DNA from: Georgenia sp. EYE_87
GTDB lineage: Bacteria; Actinomycetota; Actinomycetes; Actinomycetales; Actinomycetaceae
DNA length: 64,000 nucleotides
NCBI RefSeq assembly: GCF_023148685.1
Contig: NZ_JAHXNL010000013.1
Coordinates: 42,152-106,151 of the forward strand
Direction of reading: 5' to 3'
The translations under genes and the position numbers were made by a program. This document shows positions 7,464 to 15,925 of the stretch, piece by piece (position 1 is the first letter of the stretch; every line of letters starts with the position of its first letter). The notes beneath the pieces were generated by a model. The model did no database searches, had not been told where the DNA came from, and saw only the letters and a list, made by a program, of their open reading frames with translations.

Positions 7464-9357
7464 TCAGTTGACGTCAGGAGGTGGTGGTCGTCGGCGTCTG
7501 CCCCTACGGCGTCTTCGTTTCCGATCCTTCTTGTGCGCCAGCTCAGCGGAACGTAATGCCTCGGCGACGTCTTCAGGTGTGACTTGTGCGACTTCGTTCG
7601 TCAGGTTCCGATGGAGCGCCGGGCTGGCATGCTTCTGCCGCCTGCTTGGGGCTCTTGACGTTCGATAGGGGTCGCTGGTGTCGGAGATTTCTGCCAGCCA
7701 GGGGTCTCTCATTTCCCTTGCCCAGAACCACTGACGGATCTTCCTGATGTTGATACCGAGGGTCGCGAAGGCTAGAAGCAGCCCTTCCTTGGCCCTGCCT
7801 AATACTCGAACGAAGCCGCGCCTGAATCCTGAATGATGGAACTTGGTGTCCGCGTGGAATGACTCGACTAGAGTTCGCCGGCAGTATGAGGCGTACCACT
7901 TCGGGCTCTGCCAGGCCACCGGCTGTCTGTCCTTCAGTCGGTGCTCGGGGGATACGGTTATGGTTATTCCACAATGGCATGGCCCGGTCTCAGCGCACCT
8001 TGTCTCCGGCTTGCCACGGGAACGCAGCGATGCCGGGAAGTTCGCGCACCGGAGGGTGGCCTGCTCGCCCTTCTGTGCAGGGCCTCGGAACCTTTGCGCT
8101 CCGGTCACGGGGTCCGGTGCGTTGAGGGGCCGGAACTCGTAATTCGAACGAGCGGCGTACGCTACCGCGAGCGCGAGCCTGGCCTTGCGTTTCATTCCGA
8201 AGTGGGGAGGTGGAAGGTGCCGCAACTTCTCCGGGATGGCGTCGGTGTAGATCCCGCCGTCGATCATCAAGGTTCGATCGGTAGGTCCTGGTCGGACAGT
8301 CCGCTGGTCCCCCTTGAGGTCAATAATTTGCTGTATCCCTCTATTGAGCAGTGGCGCCGCCCAGTGTTCTACGTCCGCCTGTGAGTACCCGCGGTCGACG
8401 ACTACTTCGCGCACGGTGACCGAGCAGGACCTGATGGCGTCGAAGATCTTGAGTCCCGCTTGTGCTGGCTCCTTCGACGCGGGGGCCAGGTAGAAGCCGG
8501 CCGCGAGGTTGGGCATCTCAGGCCCACCGAAGCGAGGGACCATTACGCAGGTGTGCGCGTCGTAGCCCGCGAAGTAGGTTGCCGGTGCTCGATTGCGGCC
8601 GGGCCTGCGGCCGATCCTTGCATCTGAAGCGACTGTCGGGGGTGCCTCGGCCTCGGCCGGCGACTGACTCGCGCTGTGGCGCCTTTGCTTTTTGCGGCTG
8701 CGTCGGGCATTGGTTCCCGCGCCCTCGCGAACCGCGGTCTTGATTTCCCGCGTTCTTGCGGTTCTAGCCTTAATGTCCGGCGCGGCGTCAGTCAGGGCAC
8801 TTGGCTCGTCGCTCTTCCCGCGGCGCCTTGCCCAGGTCTCGAAGTCTGTCCAGTCAAGCGCGAAAGCAGCCGGTCTCGTCTACCGCGGGCCGCAGGCTCT
8901 CGGTAAGCAGCATGCTTGCAAACATGGGTTCCGTGATCACTTCGCTCGGACATCCTTTGGGGCACCGGTCATCCCTAGGATGATTGTGCGGGGTCGAGAC
9001 CTTCCCGGCCTGAATGGCCTTACTGAGCTTGTCGACGCCGTCGGTGATCTCGTTGTAAGTGACGCCACGTTCGGGAGCGCTGGAGAGTAGTTGCAGTTCC
9101 ACCAGTTCGTCCGCCGTCTCTTCAACCTGAACCAAATGCATTTCCACGCGGGTGCGCGCCGCGTGAACCGCGAGAATGAGCAGCAAGTCGCTCCACTGCA
9201 ACTCGCGCGGCCGCCCCGTATCCTTGCGAAGACTTTCCTCGACAGCCCTGGCCAGCTCGCACCTCGTTAGTATCAGACGCATAATGCTCGCGAGTTGCGG
9301 GAGCGAGTATGGTCTCGGGCGTTTCGGGCGCACGTCAGGTTTGCCACGTTTCGTCAT
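7464..9357 (-). pseudogene. DDE transposase-like protein, one frameshift
   Basis: Two frames together encode about 630 residues. The first (9357-8854, 167 residues) ends at a TGA at 8856-8854. The next frame is open from 8879 down to 7464 and carries on with DWTDFETWARRR. Putative catalytic acids: D in LDWTDFETWA, D in VVDRGYSQADVEHWA, E in TLVESFHADTKFHHSGFRRG, so a D-D-E set is present once the frames are joined. A Cys-rich patch (RCANF, RCAETGPCHCG) lies before the last motif. The C-terminus is a poly-Arg tail. The shift is a +1 change at GCT TGA C. It could be a disabling mutation or programmed frameshifting. Translation is coupled to the upstream recombinase gene by ATGA. Confidence 0.7.
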
Positions 9358-10325
9358 GATTTCTCCAGGCTCTCGTCACCGTCCGACCCCTCGATGAGCG
9401 ACAGGACAGTCTCGGCGTCACGCATTTCGACATAAGGCAGAATCGCCGTCAGAGAAGAAGCACTCGTCCATCCGGCGAGATGCATAATTTCCGAAATTCG
9501 GAGCCCTGCATGTGCGACTGTCACCAACCACGTCTTTCTGAGCCGGTTGAAGCTAAGCACTGGAGCCGCCGGCGGCAATTCAAGCATCGCCACAAGTTCA
9601 CCCGCGACCGTTCGGCGATGTCGCTTCTTCTCGGAAACGAGAGCCCCCTCGACCCCCAGATCGAGGAGCTCGCGCACGCACGGCCGCGCCTTCGGCAGAA
9701 CCGGGACCGTTCGACTGCGAGCCCCAGAAACGTCGACCACATAAGAACGGCCCTGCTGCCGCACATCCGTAGCCGACACCCTGAACATCTCCGCTGTTTG
9801 GAGACCAGCACCGTAGATAAGAGTGGCGACAGCCAGCCCCGCCCGTTGCCGGATGTTGTTAGCCTGAATTGAGAGAGAATGTAGGATCAGGTCGAGTTCA
9901 CCGTCACCGTAAGGGGCTAGCGGACTCCGAAGGCTCAGGTCGACTCGCAGCGGGGGCCAGGGGACACGGCGGGTGACTCGGCGACCCACCTGGTGCAATG
10001 CCGCTCGGTAGTTCGCTCGACTTTTTTCGTTGAGATCTTTGATGCCAACCAGAACGAACCTCTCCACCTTGGGCTCCGTAAACATAACTTCCGGCGAGAG
10101 TTCGTCGCCCTCGTCCAAGCACCAGGCGACAAATCCGCTCGTCGCACGCAACAGCTCGAATGCGGCTGGCTTCGTTCTCGGGCCCACTGCGCGCACGCAG
10201 TCACGCACGAACTCAGCAGTCCTCCACCAATATGCTTTCGCCCGTGGTGACCGCGGCTGGTATCGCTCGATCACCCTGGCGATGACCGCTTCGATCTCAG
10301 GCCCGCCGTAGTCCTCGTCGCCCAT
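9354..10325 (-). CDS. Tyrosine-recombinase-like protein lacking the first catalytic Arg
   Basis: About 323 residues from ATG 10325, which has GGAGGTGG just before it; an in-frame GTG at 10352 is also possible. An N-terminal SAM-like core-binding region (about residues 25-130) is followed by a catalytic-like domain. Box I reads YGAGLQTAEM, where active integrases have GLR; box II reads FNRLRKTWLV with Arg kept but His replaced by Asn; LAGWTS then ILPYVEMRD may supply the Trp and Tyr. It probably binds DNA within the transposon but may be inactive as a recombinase. It overlaps the transposase-like gene by ATGA. Confidence 0.72.
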   Translation of the reverse strand: MGDEDYGGPEIEAVIARVIERYQPRSPRAKAYWWRTAEFVRDCVRAVGPRTKPAAFELLRATSGFVAWCLDEGDELSPEVMFTEPKVERFVLVGIKDLNEKSRANYRAALHQVGRRVTRRVPWPPLRVDLSLRSPLAPYGDGELDLILHSLSIQANNIRQRAGLAVATLIYGAGLQTAEMFRVSATDVRQQGRSYVVDVSGARSRTVPVLPKARPCVRELLDLGVEGALVSEKKRHRRTVAGELVAMLELPPAAPVLSFNRLRKTWLVTVAHAGLRISEIMHLAGWTSASSLTAILPYVEMRDAETVLSLIEGSDGDESLEKS

Positions 10326-10587
10326 GCCACCTCCGAACCGATGGCGCCTCACCTAGCAACGCCAGCGCCGCACAGTTACCATTGACCTGCGCTCGCACCG
10401 TAGGACAGCCTGCGTCAGGGGCGAAAGCCGCAAAAACCTGTACCACACCGTATAGCGGGAATCGGACGAAACTGATCCTTTTTGTCCGTACAGAATGCCG
10501 CAAGGTTAATGTGGGCGGCGCTTCCTTACGTAACACATTGAATTTGATGTGCCGTTTCACCCCAATGGCAACCGCAGCGCCCGAGGG

Positions 10588-11562
10588 TCACGCGTGCCTG
10601 CCAGCGGAGCGGACGAGACGGTGAACGGTTTCGAAATCCCGCATGGTCACGTAAGGGGCTAGCTCGGCAAATTTCTGACTATTCCTGAGGCCAGAGAGCT
10701 TAAGGACCTCGGACACTCGAAGGTCGGACGCAAGAATTTCTGCGAGCCATGTTGTCCGCAGCCGGCGAAGATCCAAAGGTGGCGCACCTGGCGGGAGTTC
10801 GACTCGTCCGACGACGCCGGAGAACGTCGAACGAGCCTTCGGGTTCCGGTCGGTCAGTAGCGGGCCCTCCGGGAACTGGTCGACCAGCCACTGCAGCAAG
10901 GAGTCCACCTTCGCAAGCGCGGGCACTTCACGCGCGTTGTTGCCCCGGACAACCACCACGTAACCGCCACCCCGCGACTCGACGTCAACGGCGCGGCAAG
11001 CGATCAACTCCGCGGAGGAGAGCCCGGCTCCGTATGCCAGGGCCAGGAGAGCCGAGCAGGCTCTACGTCGCTCGGGACTCGGTTGCAGCGGAGCAGCGGC
11101 CAGGAACCGCGCCATGTCCGTCGGCGAGTACGGTGGCATGGCACCGTGCTTCTTCAGCCGCAGCTCGCGAGGAATGGGCTCCCACAGCGCCCGCCTGGTC
11201 GCGGCTCGGCCGATCCGCCTGAGGGCGGAGCGGTAACTCGGGAGGGACGATTTGGCGAGGAACGTGGGCGCTGCCGTGGCGATGAACCACTCCACATTGG
11301 CCTCGGTGAACATCCTCTCCGCGGCAACGTCGATGCCCTGGCTTGCGCACCAGTCGGCATACCTGGCTGCGACCCGGAGATAGGTGTAAGCGGTGGCCGG
11401 AGACGGGGGCCGGACGGCCGTCACCGCCTGCTGCACCAATTCGCGTATCTCCGCCCACCGGGCGGGGGGAATCTGTCGTGGCGTGTACCCAGCGATCGCG
11501 GCAGCCACGTCGACCCCTAGGGCCTCGCTGTGCCGCTTCCCGCTCCCTGCTCCGGTCGTCAT
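10588..11562 (-). CDS. Tyrosine-recombinase-like protein lacking the first catalytic Arg (paralogue)
   Basis: About 324 residues from ATG 11562; the longer reading begins with an unlikely TTG at 11625. It is clearly related to the downstream neighbour: AARYADWCASQGIDVAAERM and YRSALRRIGRAATRRALWEP match the other protein's core domain. Box I is YGAGLSSAEL (Arg replaced by Ser), box II DLRRLRTTWLAE keeps Arg, box III LSGLRNS lacks His/Trp, and the end is LAPYVTMRDFETV with a Tyr. Two degenerate recombinases in a row suggest a heteromeric DNA-binding complex; this is inference. Confidence 0.72.
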   Translation of the reverse strand: MTTGAGSGKRHSEALGVDVAAAIAGYTPRQIPPARWAEIRELVQQAVTAVRPPSPATAYTYLRVAARYADWCASQGIDVAAERMFTEANVEWFIATAAPTFLAKSSLPSYRSALRRIGRAATRRALWEPIPRELRLKKHGAMPPYSPTDMARFLAAAPLQPSPERRRACSALLALAYGAGLSSAELIACRAVDVESRGGGYVVVVRGNNAREVPALAKVDSLLQWLVDQFPEGPLLTDRNPKARSTFSGVVGRVELPPGAPPLDLRRLRTTWLAEILASDLRVSEVLKLSGLRNSQKFAELAPYVTMRDFETVHRLVRSAGRHA

Positions 11563-11663
11563 CTTCCTCACCACAGTCCCACTCGAGCAACCCTCGCCCC
11601 GCGGTCCGCCAACACCCGAGGACAAAGTGGGCGCCGGGCCGTTGGACCGGAAGGCGATTGACG

Positions 11664-11674
11664 GTCACTGTGAC
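11664..11674. promoter_or_regulatory. Short palindrome upstream of the recombinase operon
   Basis: GTCACTGTGAC is a perfect 5-1-5 inverted repeat and lies inside two direct copies of GACGGTC. It is about 100 bases before the first gene of the mobile-element operon and could be an operator or a recombinase site. No experimental or family support. Confidence 0.35.
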
Positions 11675-12050
11675 GGTCGCACCGGCCACCGACATGGAGC
11701 CCTGGAGGTGTCAGCAGTCGCGTAGGTCGCCCCCCCATTGACGCCCGGGGAACGCCCGCCCATCCGGACCGCGCTAACCACGAACCCCTAATCGGCGCGA
11801 ACCCTGGGTCTAGGTCTCGGCACGTCGTGGCTCGGGCGCCGGCCTCAGCCCGAGCTGGCCTGACCGGCATCTTCAGGGCGAGGAGTCATATGTACCGCCT
11901 CGCCAAACTAAGGCGGCGACGTATGCGGGTGGCGGACTACAGTTCCGCGCTCCTCCAAGCAGTCGTGGGCAAACGGCCAGCCACTCGGCGAGCTCCACCT
12001 CGAGCGCGCAAGGCTGCGCCCATCTCGACCTGCCGCGCTTGCTAAACCCC
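11675..12050. other. Gene-free stretch
   Basis: About 375 bases between the mobile-element operon and the helicase gene. I see no convincing coding frame. The only structure is a weak hairpin at 11895-11916 (CCGCCT/AGGCGG, 10-base loop) without a T-run. Confidence 0.5.
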
Positions 12051-15000
12051 CTACTGAGCGCCTTCGACCTCCGACAGGACTTGAGCATCGCGCCAGGCGC
12101 GCAGTCCGGTCTTCCGGCTCACACCTGCGTGGTGCAGAGCCTCGTCCTGCGTCAGCCCGTGGGCGCGTAGAGAACCGAGCTGCTTGGCGAGCGTCAGCCG
12201 TTCTGGGAACTCCTGGGGGGCTTCGTAGAACCGTGCGTCAGAGAGCAGGGACTTGACCGTGTCGACGGAACGGTTCAATGCCACAGCGATCTCACTGCGG
12301 GCCAGGCCGCTTCGTTGCAGGCGAAGAGCTTCGACAGCGTCAGTGCGTCGGACATCCGTCGACACGCTCCTTCCGGTGCTCGCAGTGGTGACCTTGTCGG
12401 GCCCCGCCGCGGGTTCCTTGCAGGCTCGTGCCTTCGGTGTGCGTGGCTGGCGGACCTCCGCCGGCCGCTCCGGGCCAGGCGCTGCAGCGAGGAACTGCGC
12501 GACGCTGATCACCGGCTTACCCCACTTTGCGGCGTCCCGTGCCTTCCCCGACTGGGTCCCAAGTTCCGCCACCACCAGCAGGTCGCATTTCGTCTTGGTC
12601 ACGTTGCCCACCGGCGTAAGGCCGATCTCTTCGGCGTAACGCTCTATCTCGGCTCGAGACATGGAGCGGCCGTCGGCGTCGACGGCATCCCCGGTGAAGC
12701 AGACCCGCGCACCCTTGAACACCACGGTCGCCAGGTCGAGCTGCGACGATTGCCCGAGCGTGTCTGCAAGACCAGCACCCAGGAGAGGTTCGAGGATGCT
12801 CAGCCGTTCGACGATCGACGGTGACAGCCCCGCAGATTTCCGTACCACGGATGCGAGGCGTGCGGCGACCGCGTCGCGGACGGCGTCGTTGTCGACGCCG
12901 CAAGCACGCGAGTGCCGCTCTCCCCTGATGACTGCGCTGCTGATGCTCCGGCTGGCGTCTAGGAGCGCGGTAAGGGCCGGCGTCGTGCGCGGCGGTTTGA
13001 AGTTGTCCCGCGACAGCAGGTAGGTCATCGCCTCGTCTGAGTCGGCCGTCCCGAAACTCGTCCCTCCCTCGCCGCCGAGGCGCCGGAACGCCGACAGCGC
13101 GGCCTGTGCGCGTCCGAGCGCCGAGCCTGCCGTCAGGCCGGAATGCTCTTCTGCTGACAATTCGTCCGGGTCAAGCTCGATCCCGAGCGGAAGTGATCGG
13201 ACGAGACCCTGCCGTTTGAGTTCGAAGTCGATTCTCCCGAGCGCCTCGTCGACGCCGACACCGACGGGCGTGACGCCTTCGACGAGGCGGGAGATCACGG
13301 CCCACGCTTCGGCGAGTGTCGGGGCAAGGACGATGTCGTCGACCGTGATCCCGTAGGCCTCACGTGCTCCCGACAAGTCTCTCTCCGGGTTGATGAGAGT
13401 CGACACACTGGTGCCATCGTCGAAGGCGAGGGCAATCTCGATCGGACGCGGGCGTGAGCGGAAGTCGTCCGCTCCGACCTCGAGCACGCCGAGAGCGACA
13501 TGACGCTCCGCGGCCTTGTCGCCCGCCGAGTCGGCGAGGAACCTCAGGACGCGTCTGTCCGTCCGGAGGTCCTTGGCAAGCACCTCACGGTGGAGCACGA
13601 TGCCGTCCATCGACGTAGCTCTGCTCAGCGCCACGTAGACCTGCCCGTAGGCGAAGGTGCCCCCGGTGAGGTCGACGACGAGCCGATCGAGCGTCTGTCC
13701 CTGGACCTTGTGGATCGTGATGGCCCAGGCGAGCTTGAAAGGCAGCTGTGTGAAGGTCCCGACTTGGACACGGCGCATCGTGCCGTCACTGAAAATCGGT
13801 TCGGTGATCTCCCAGGTATGGGGGGTGACCTCAACGGTCCTCCCGCCGTTGAGGTCGACGGTGACCGTTTCTCCGTCATCACTGGCAGCGACGACTTTCC
13901 CGAGGGAACCGTTCACCCACCGCCCGGAAGGGTCGTTGTTGAGCAGCATGACCTGCGCGCCCAACTTGTACGTGACACATTCCTCGACGGGCGAGTCAAA
14001 GGTGGAGATATCGCCCGTTGAGGTGGAGTCATGCCGGTACAACTGACCGGGAAGCCGGTCAAGCGCCTGTCGGTTCCGTGCGGTCACGATGCGGTTCGTC
14101 GGCGCCACGGTGAGCCAGAACTCGTCCTCGGGCGGGAGGAAGCCATCGATGGTTCGGGTGTTTAGTTCCGCCCTCATCTCCTCGACGAGTACACCTTCGC
14201 GCACGGCATTGAGCAGGTTCGTCAGCCGTGCGTCTCCAAGCTGACGGAAGATCTTCGTCAGCTGAACCGTGGGGAACGACTCCCGGCTGTAGGCCTGCGC
14301 GGAGAAGAAGTACGGCGTCGCATACCGCTCTTCGAGCCAGGCTTCCTCGCTCTCCTTGACGACCGGCGGAAGCTGGAACAGATCTCCCACCAGGACGACC
14401 TGCACCCCGCCAAAGGGACGGCCGGGGCGTGGCCCAAACCGCCGCAAGGCGGCCTCGATCTGGTCGAACATGTCGGCCCTCACCATCGATGCCTCATCGA
14501 CGATGAGCGTTTCCAAGCTCTTGATCACCTTGGCGAAACGACCCGGACGGTACGGACCATTCTCCACGTCGTCGAGCGTTGTCGCCGGGCCGAAGCTAAA
14601 CAGCCGATGAATAGTCAGCCCCTCAACGTTGAGCGCCGCAATACCCGTCGGCGCGGCGACCACCACGTCCCTGTCCGTGTTCGCCATAAAGTGACGAATC
14701 AGCGTCGACTTACCCGTTCCCGCCTTGCCGGTCAGGAACATATTTCCCCCTCCGTTCAAGATTCTCAGCGCCCGTGAGAACTCTTCAGTCAGTTCAAGCT
14801 CCGCGGCTCGGGCAGCCTGTGGCTGAGAAGTCCCTTGCTTTACACTTGTCCCAGTCCAGACAGCGGAGCTGCCGACGACGTCGCCCGAAGTGCTTGAACG
14901 GGCAGTAAGTTTGCACTTTTCGTTGATTGCAGCGAACATTGCCCGCGCGTCGGCGGTCGACTTCCGACGGAAGTGCACGGTCGTCACCCCGTTTACACGC

Positions 15001-15218
15001 GCCAGGACGATGCGACCGTTCGACAAAAGCCCCGCATCGACGATTGACACGTCATCGAGTTCGTCGAACGCGATCCGCACCGCGGAGGCACCTAGGGCGC
15101 CTCGACCCAGCAGGCCGGCGGCGACGACCATCACATGATCGGCATGGAGCTCCAGACGAGCGCCGTACAGGTCCACGGCGAGCGCCGCCTCCTCCGATGA
15201 CGTCGAGTAAGTGCTCAC
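12051..15218 (-). CDS. Pif1-type helicase fused to DnaQ-like, BRCT and HTH-like domains
   Basis: 1,055 residues. The start is GTG 15218, which has GGAGGT five bases upstream; an ATG at 15254 is less likely. Domains in order: DUF4429/PH-like N-terminus (about 15-100); Pif1/RecD-type SF1 helicase with Walker A GKAGTGKS (164-171), Walker B LIVDEASM, GDLFQLPPV and a C-terminal TIHKVQGQTLD...YVALSRA; a DnaQ-exonuclease-like segment (about 600-700) with LINPERDLSGAREAYGI but lacking the usual DxE start, so probably inactive; a BRCT-like domain (about 835-915) starting ARVCFTGDAVDADGRSMSR and ending WGKPVISVAQFL; and a C-terminal pair of HTH-like segments (RSEIAVALNRSVDTVKSLL; LTQDEALHHAGVSRKTGLRA). 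Likely a DNA-repair or replication-associated 5'-3' helicase. Diverges from a doubtful small ORF. Confidence 0.85.
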   Translation of the reverse strand: MSTYSTSSEEAALAVDLYGARLELHADHVMVVAAGLLGRGALGASAVRIAFDELDDVSIVDAGLLSNGRIVLARVNGVTTVHFRRKSTADARAMFAAINEKCKLTARSSTSGDVVGSSAVWTGTSVKQGTSQPQAARAAELELTEEFSRALRILNGGGNMFLTGKAGTGKSTLIRHFMANTDRDVVVAAPTGIAALNVEGLTIHRLFSFGPATTLDDVENGPYRPGRFAKVIKSLETLIVDEASMVRADMFDQIEAALRRFGPRPGRPFGGVQVVLVGDLFQLPPVVKESEEAWLEERYATPYFFSAQAYSRESFPTVQLTKIFRQLGDARLTNLLNAVREGVLVEEMRAELNTRTIDGFLPPEDEFWLTVAPTNRIVTARNRQALDRLPGQLYRHDSTSTGDISTFDSPVEECVTYKLGAQVMLLNNDPSGRWVNGSLGKVVAASDDGETVTVDLNGGRTVEVTPHTWEITEPIFSDGTMRRVQVGTFTQLPFKLAWAITIHKVQGQTLDRLVVDLTGGTFAYGQVYVALSRATSMDGIVLHREVLAKDLRTDRRVLRFLADSAGDKAAERHVALGVLEVGADDFRSRPRPIEIALAFDDGTSVSTLINPERDLSGAREAYGITVDDIVLAPTLAEAWAVISRLVEGVTPVGVGVDEALGRIDFELKRQGLVRSLPLGIELDPDELSAEEHSGLTAGSALGRAQAALSAFRRLGGEGGTSFGTADSDEAMTYLLSRDNFKPPRTTPALTALLDASRSISSAVIRGERHSRACGVDNDAVRDAVAARLASVVRKSAGLSPSIVERLSILEPLLGAGLADTLGQSSQLDLATVVFKGARVCFTGDAVDADGRSMSRAEIERYAEEIGLTPVGNVTKTKCDLLVVAELGTQSGKARDAAKWGKPVISVAQFLAAAPGPERPAEVRQPRTPKARACKEPAAGPDKVTTASTGRSVSTDVRRTDAVEALRLQRSGLARSEIAVALNRSVDTVKSLLSDARFYEAPQEFPERLTLAKQLGSLRAHGLTQDEALHHAGVSRKTGLRAWRDAQVLSEVEGAQ

Positions 15219-15340
15219 GAAAGACCTCCGAGTGACCTGAAACAGCGACGGCAATTAGCGTCGCGTTCCCTTCCGCGCTGTGCCGCCAACGCGAGTTGTC
15301 GCAGCGCTCATCGCACGAGGCTAGAACCCGAAGGGGCCCC

Positions 15341-15547
15341 ATGAAGGCGTTTTGGAAGCGTCGCCGTCCGCATTACTCGCCGCCCTTCATACTCGACGAG
15401 GCCACCGAACGCAGAGTCAGTGACAGGCTCCGAAACAGTCCAGCCCGGAACGGCCGTAGGAGCGGTGTGTCATCCATCGGCAGGAAGCGGCACTCGCCAC
15501 GGCGACCCCCGCCACCCCGCGCACATCGACGGAGTCTCCGTTGCTAG
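15341..15547 (+). CDS. Doubtful small hypothetical protein
   Basis: A possible 68-residue basic protein beginning MKAFWKRRRPHYSPPFILDE, with AAGGGG four bases before its ATG. The second half is Arg/Pro-rich and may be chance. It is divergent from the helicase gene. No family recognised; listed because it is the only plausible frame in the stretch. Confidence 0.25.
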   Translation: MKAFWKRRRPHYSPPFILDEATERRVSDRLRNSPARNGRRSGVSSIGRKRHSPRRPPPPRAHRRSLRC

Positions 15548-15830
15548 GTCTCCCGGGAGCCCTGAACTACGACGAATCTGCCCTAACCGGACAGGCTCAT
15601 CCATCCATCACCTGGCCGCGCGTCGGGCATATACCCCGCTCACGGAGGTCCGTAGGACGGATGCGGCTTACCACTGGAGCTCTCCCGATCTCCATGGGCC
15701 AGCATGACGTTGCTCGGACCAGGAGCGAGCCGGCCGCTTCGCTGTCGTCTCTGGTGTTCGAGCCCCGGTGAAGTCCCTGTAGCACCGAGAGGCGACCGCG
15801 GTCCGTGAGATCCCTGGCATGTCACTCCCC
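15548..15830. other. Gene-free stretch
   Basis: Non-coding by appearance. A TTCGAG-containing segment near 15760 resembles a tRNA T-loop but its flanks do not pair, so I do not call a tRNA. Confidence 0.4.
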
Positions 15831-15866
15831 GAAGCCCCCGGTCCGCCGAAGGCGGCCGGGGGCTTC
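15831..15866 (-). terminator. Hairpin terminator after the aldehyde dehydrogenase gene
   Basis: An 11-bp inverted repeat GAAGCCCCCGG / CCGGGGGCTTC with a 14-base spacer that can itself pair (CCGCCgaaGGCGG). It lies about 60 bases after the aldehyde dehydrogenase stop. Confidence 0.7.
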
Positions 15867-15925
15867 GCCGTGAAAGGCCGTGACGCCCCTGGGCAACCGA
15901 TGCACAACTGCCCCGACCAGGCGGC

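Larger units (their letters stand above)
7225..11700 (-). mobile_element. Putative transposon with two recombinase-like genes and a DDE transposase-like gene
   Basis: A minus-strand set of three genes: recombinase-like (11562-10588), recombinase-like (10325-9354) and a DDE transposase-like gene (9357-7464, frameshifted). The last two overlap by ATGA. The left end is placed where cpaF breaks off. The right end is only a guess, upstream of the first gene near a palindrome at 11664-11674. No terminal inverted repeats or target duplication could be established by eye. Confidence 0.5.

Noticed and set aside
15700..15790. Possible tRNA around a TTCGAGC segment
   Set aside because: The flanking bases do not form a T-stem and no acceptor or anticodon stems could be paired.
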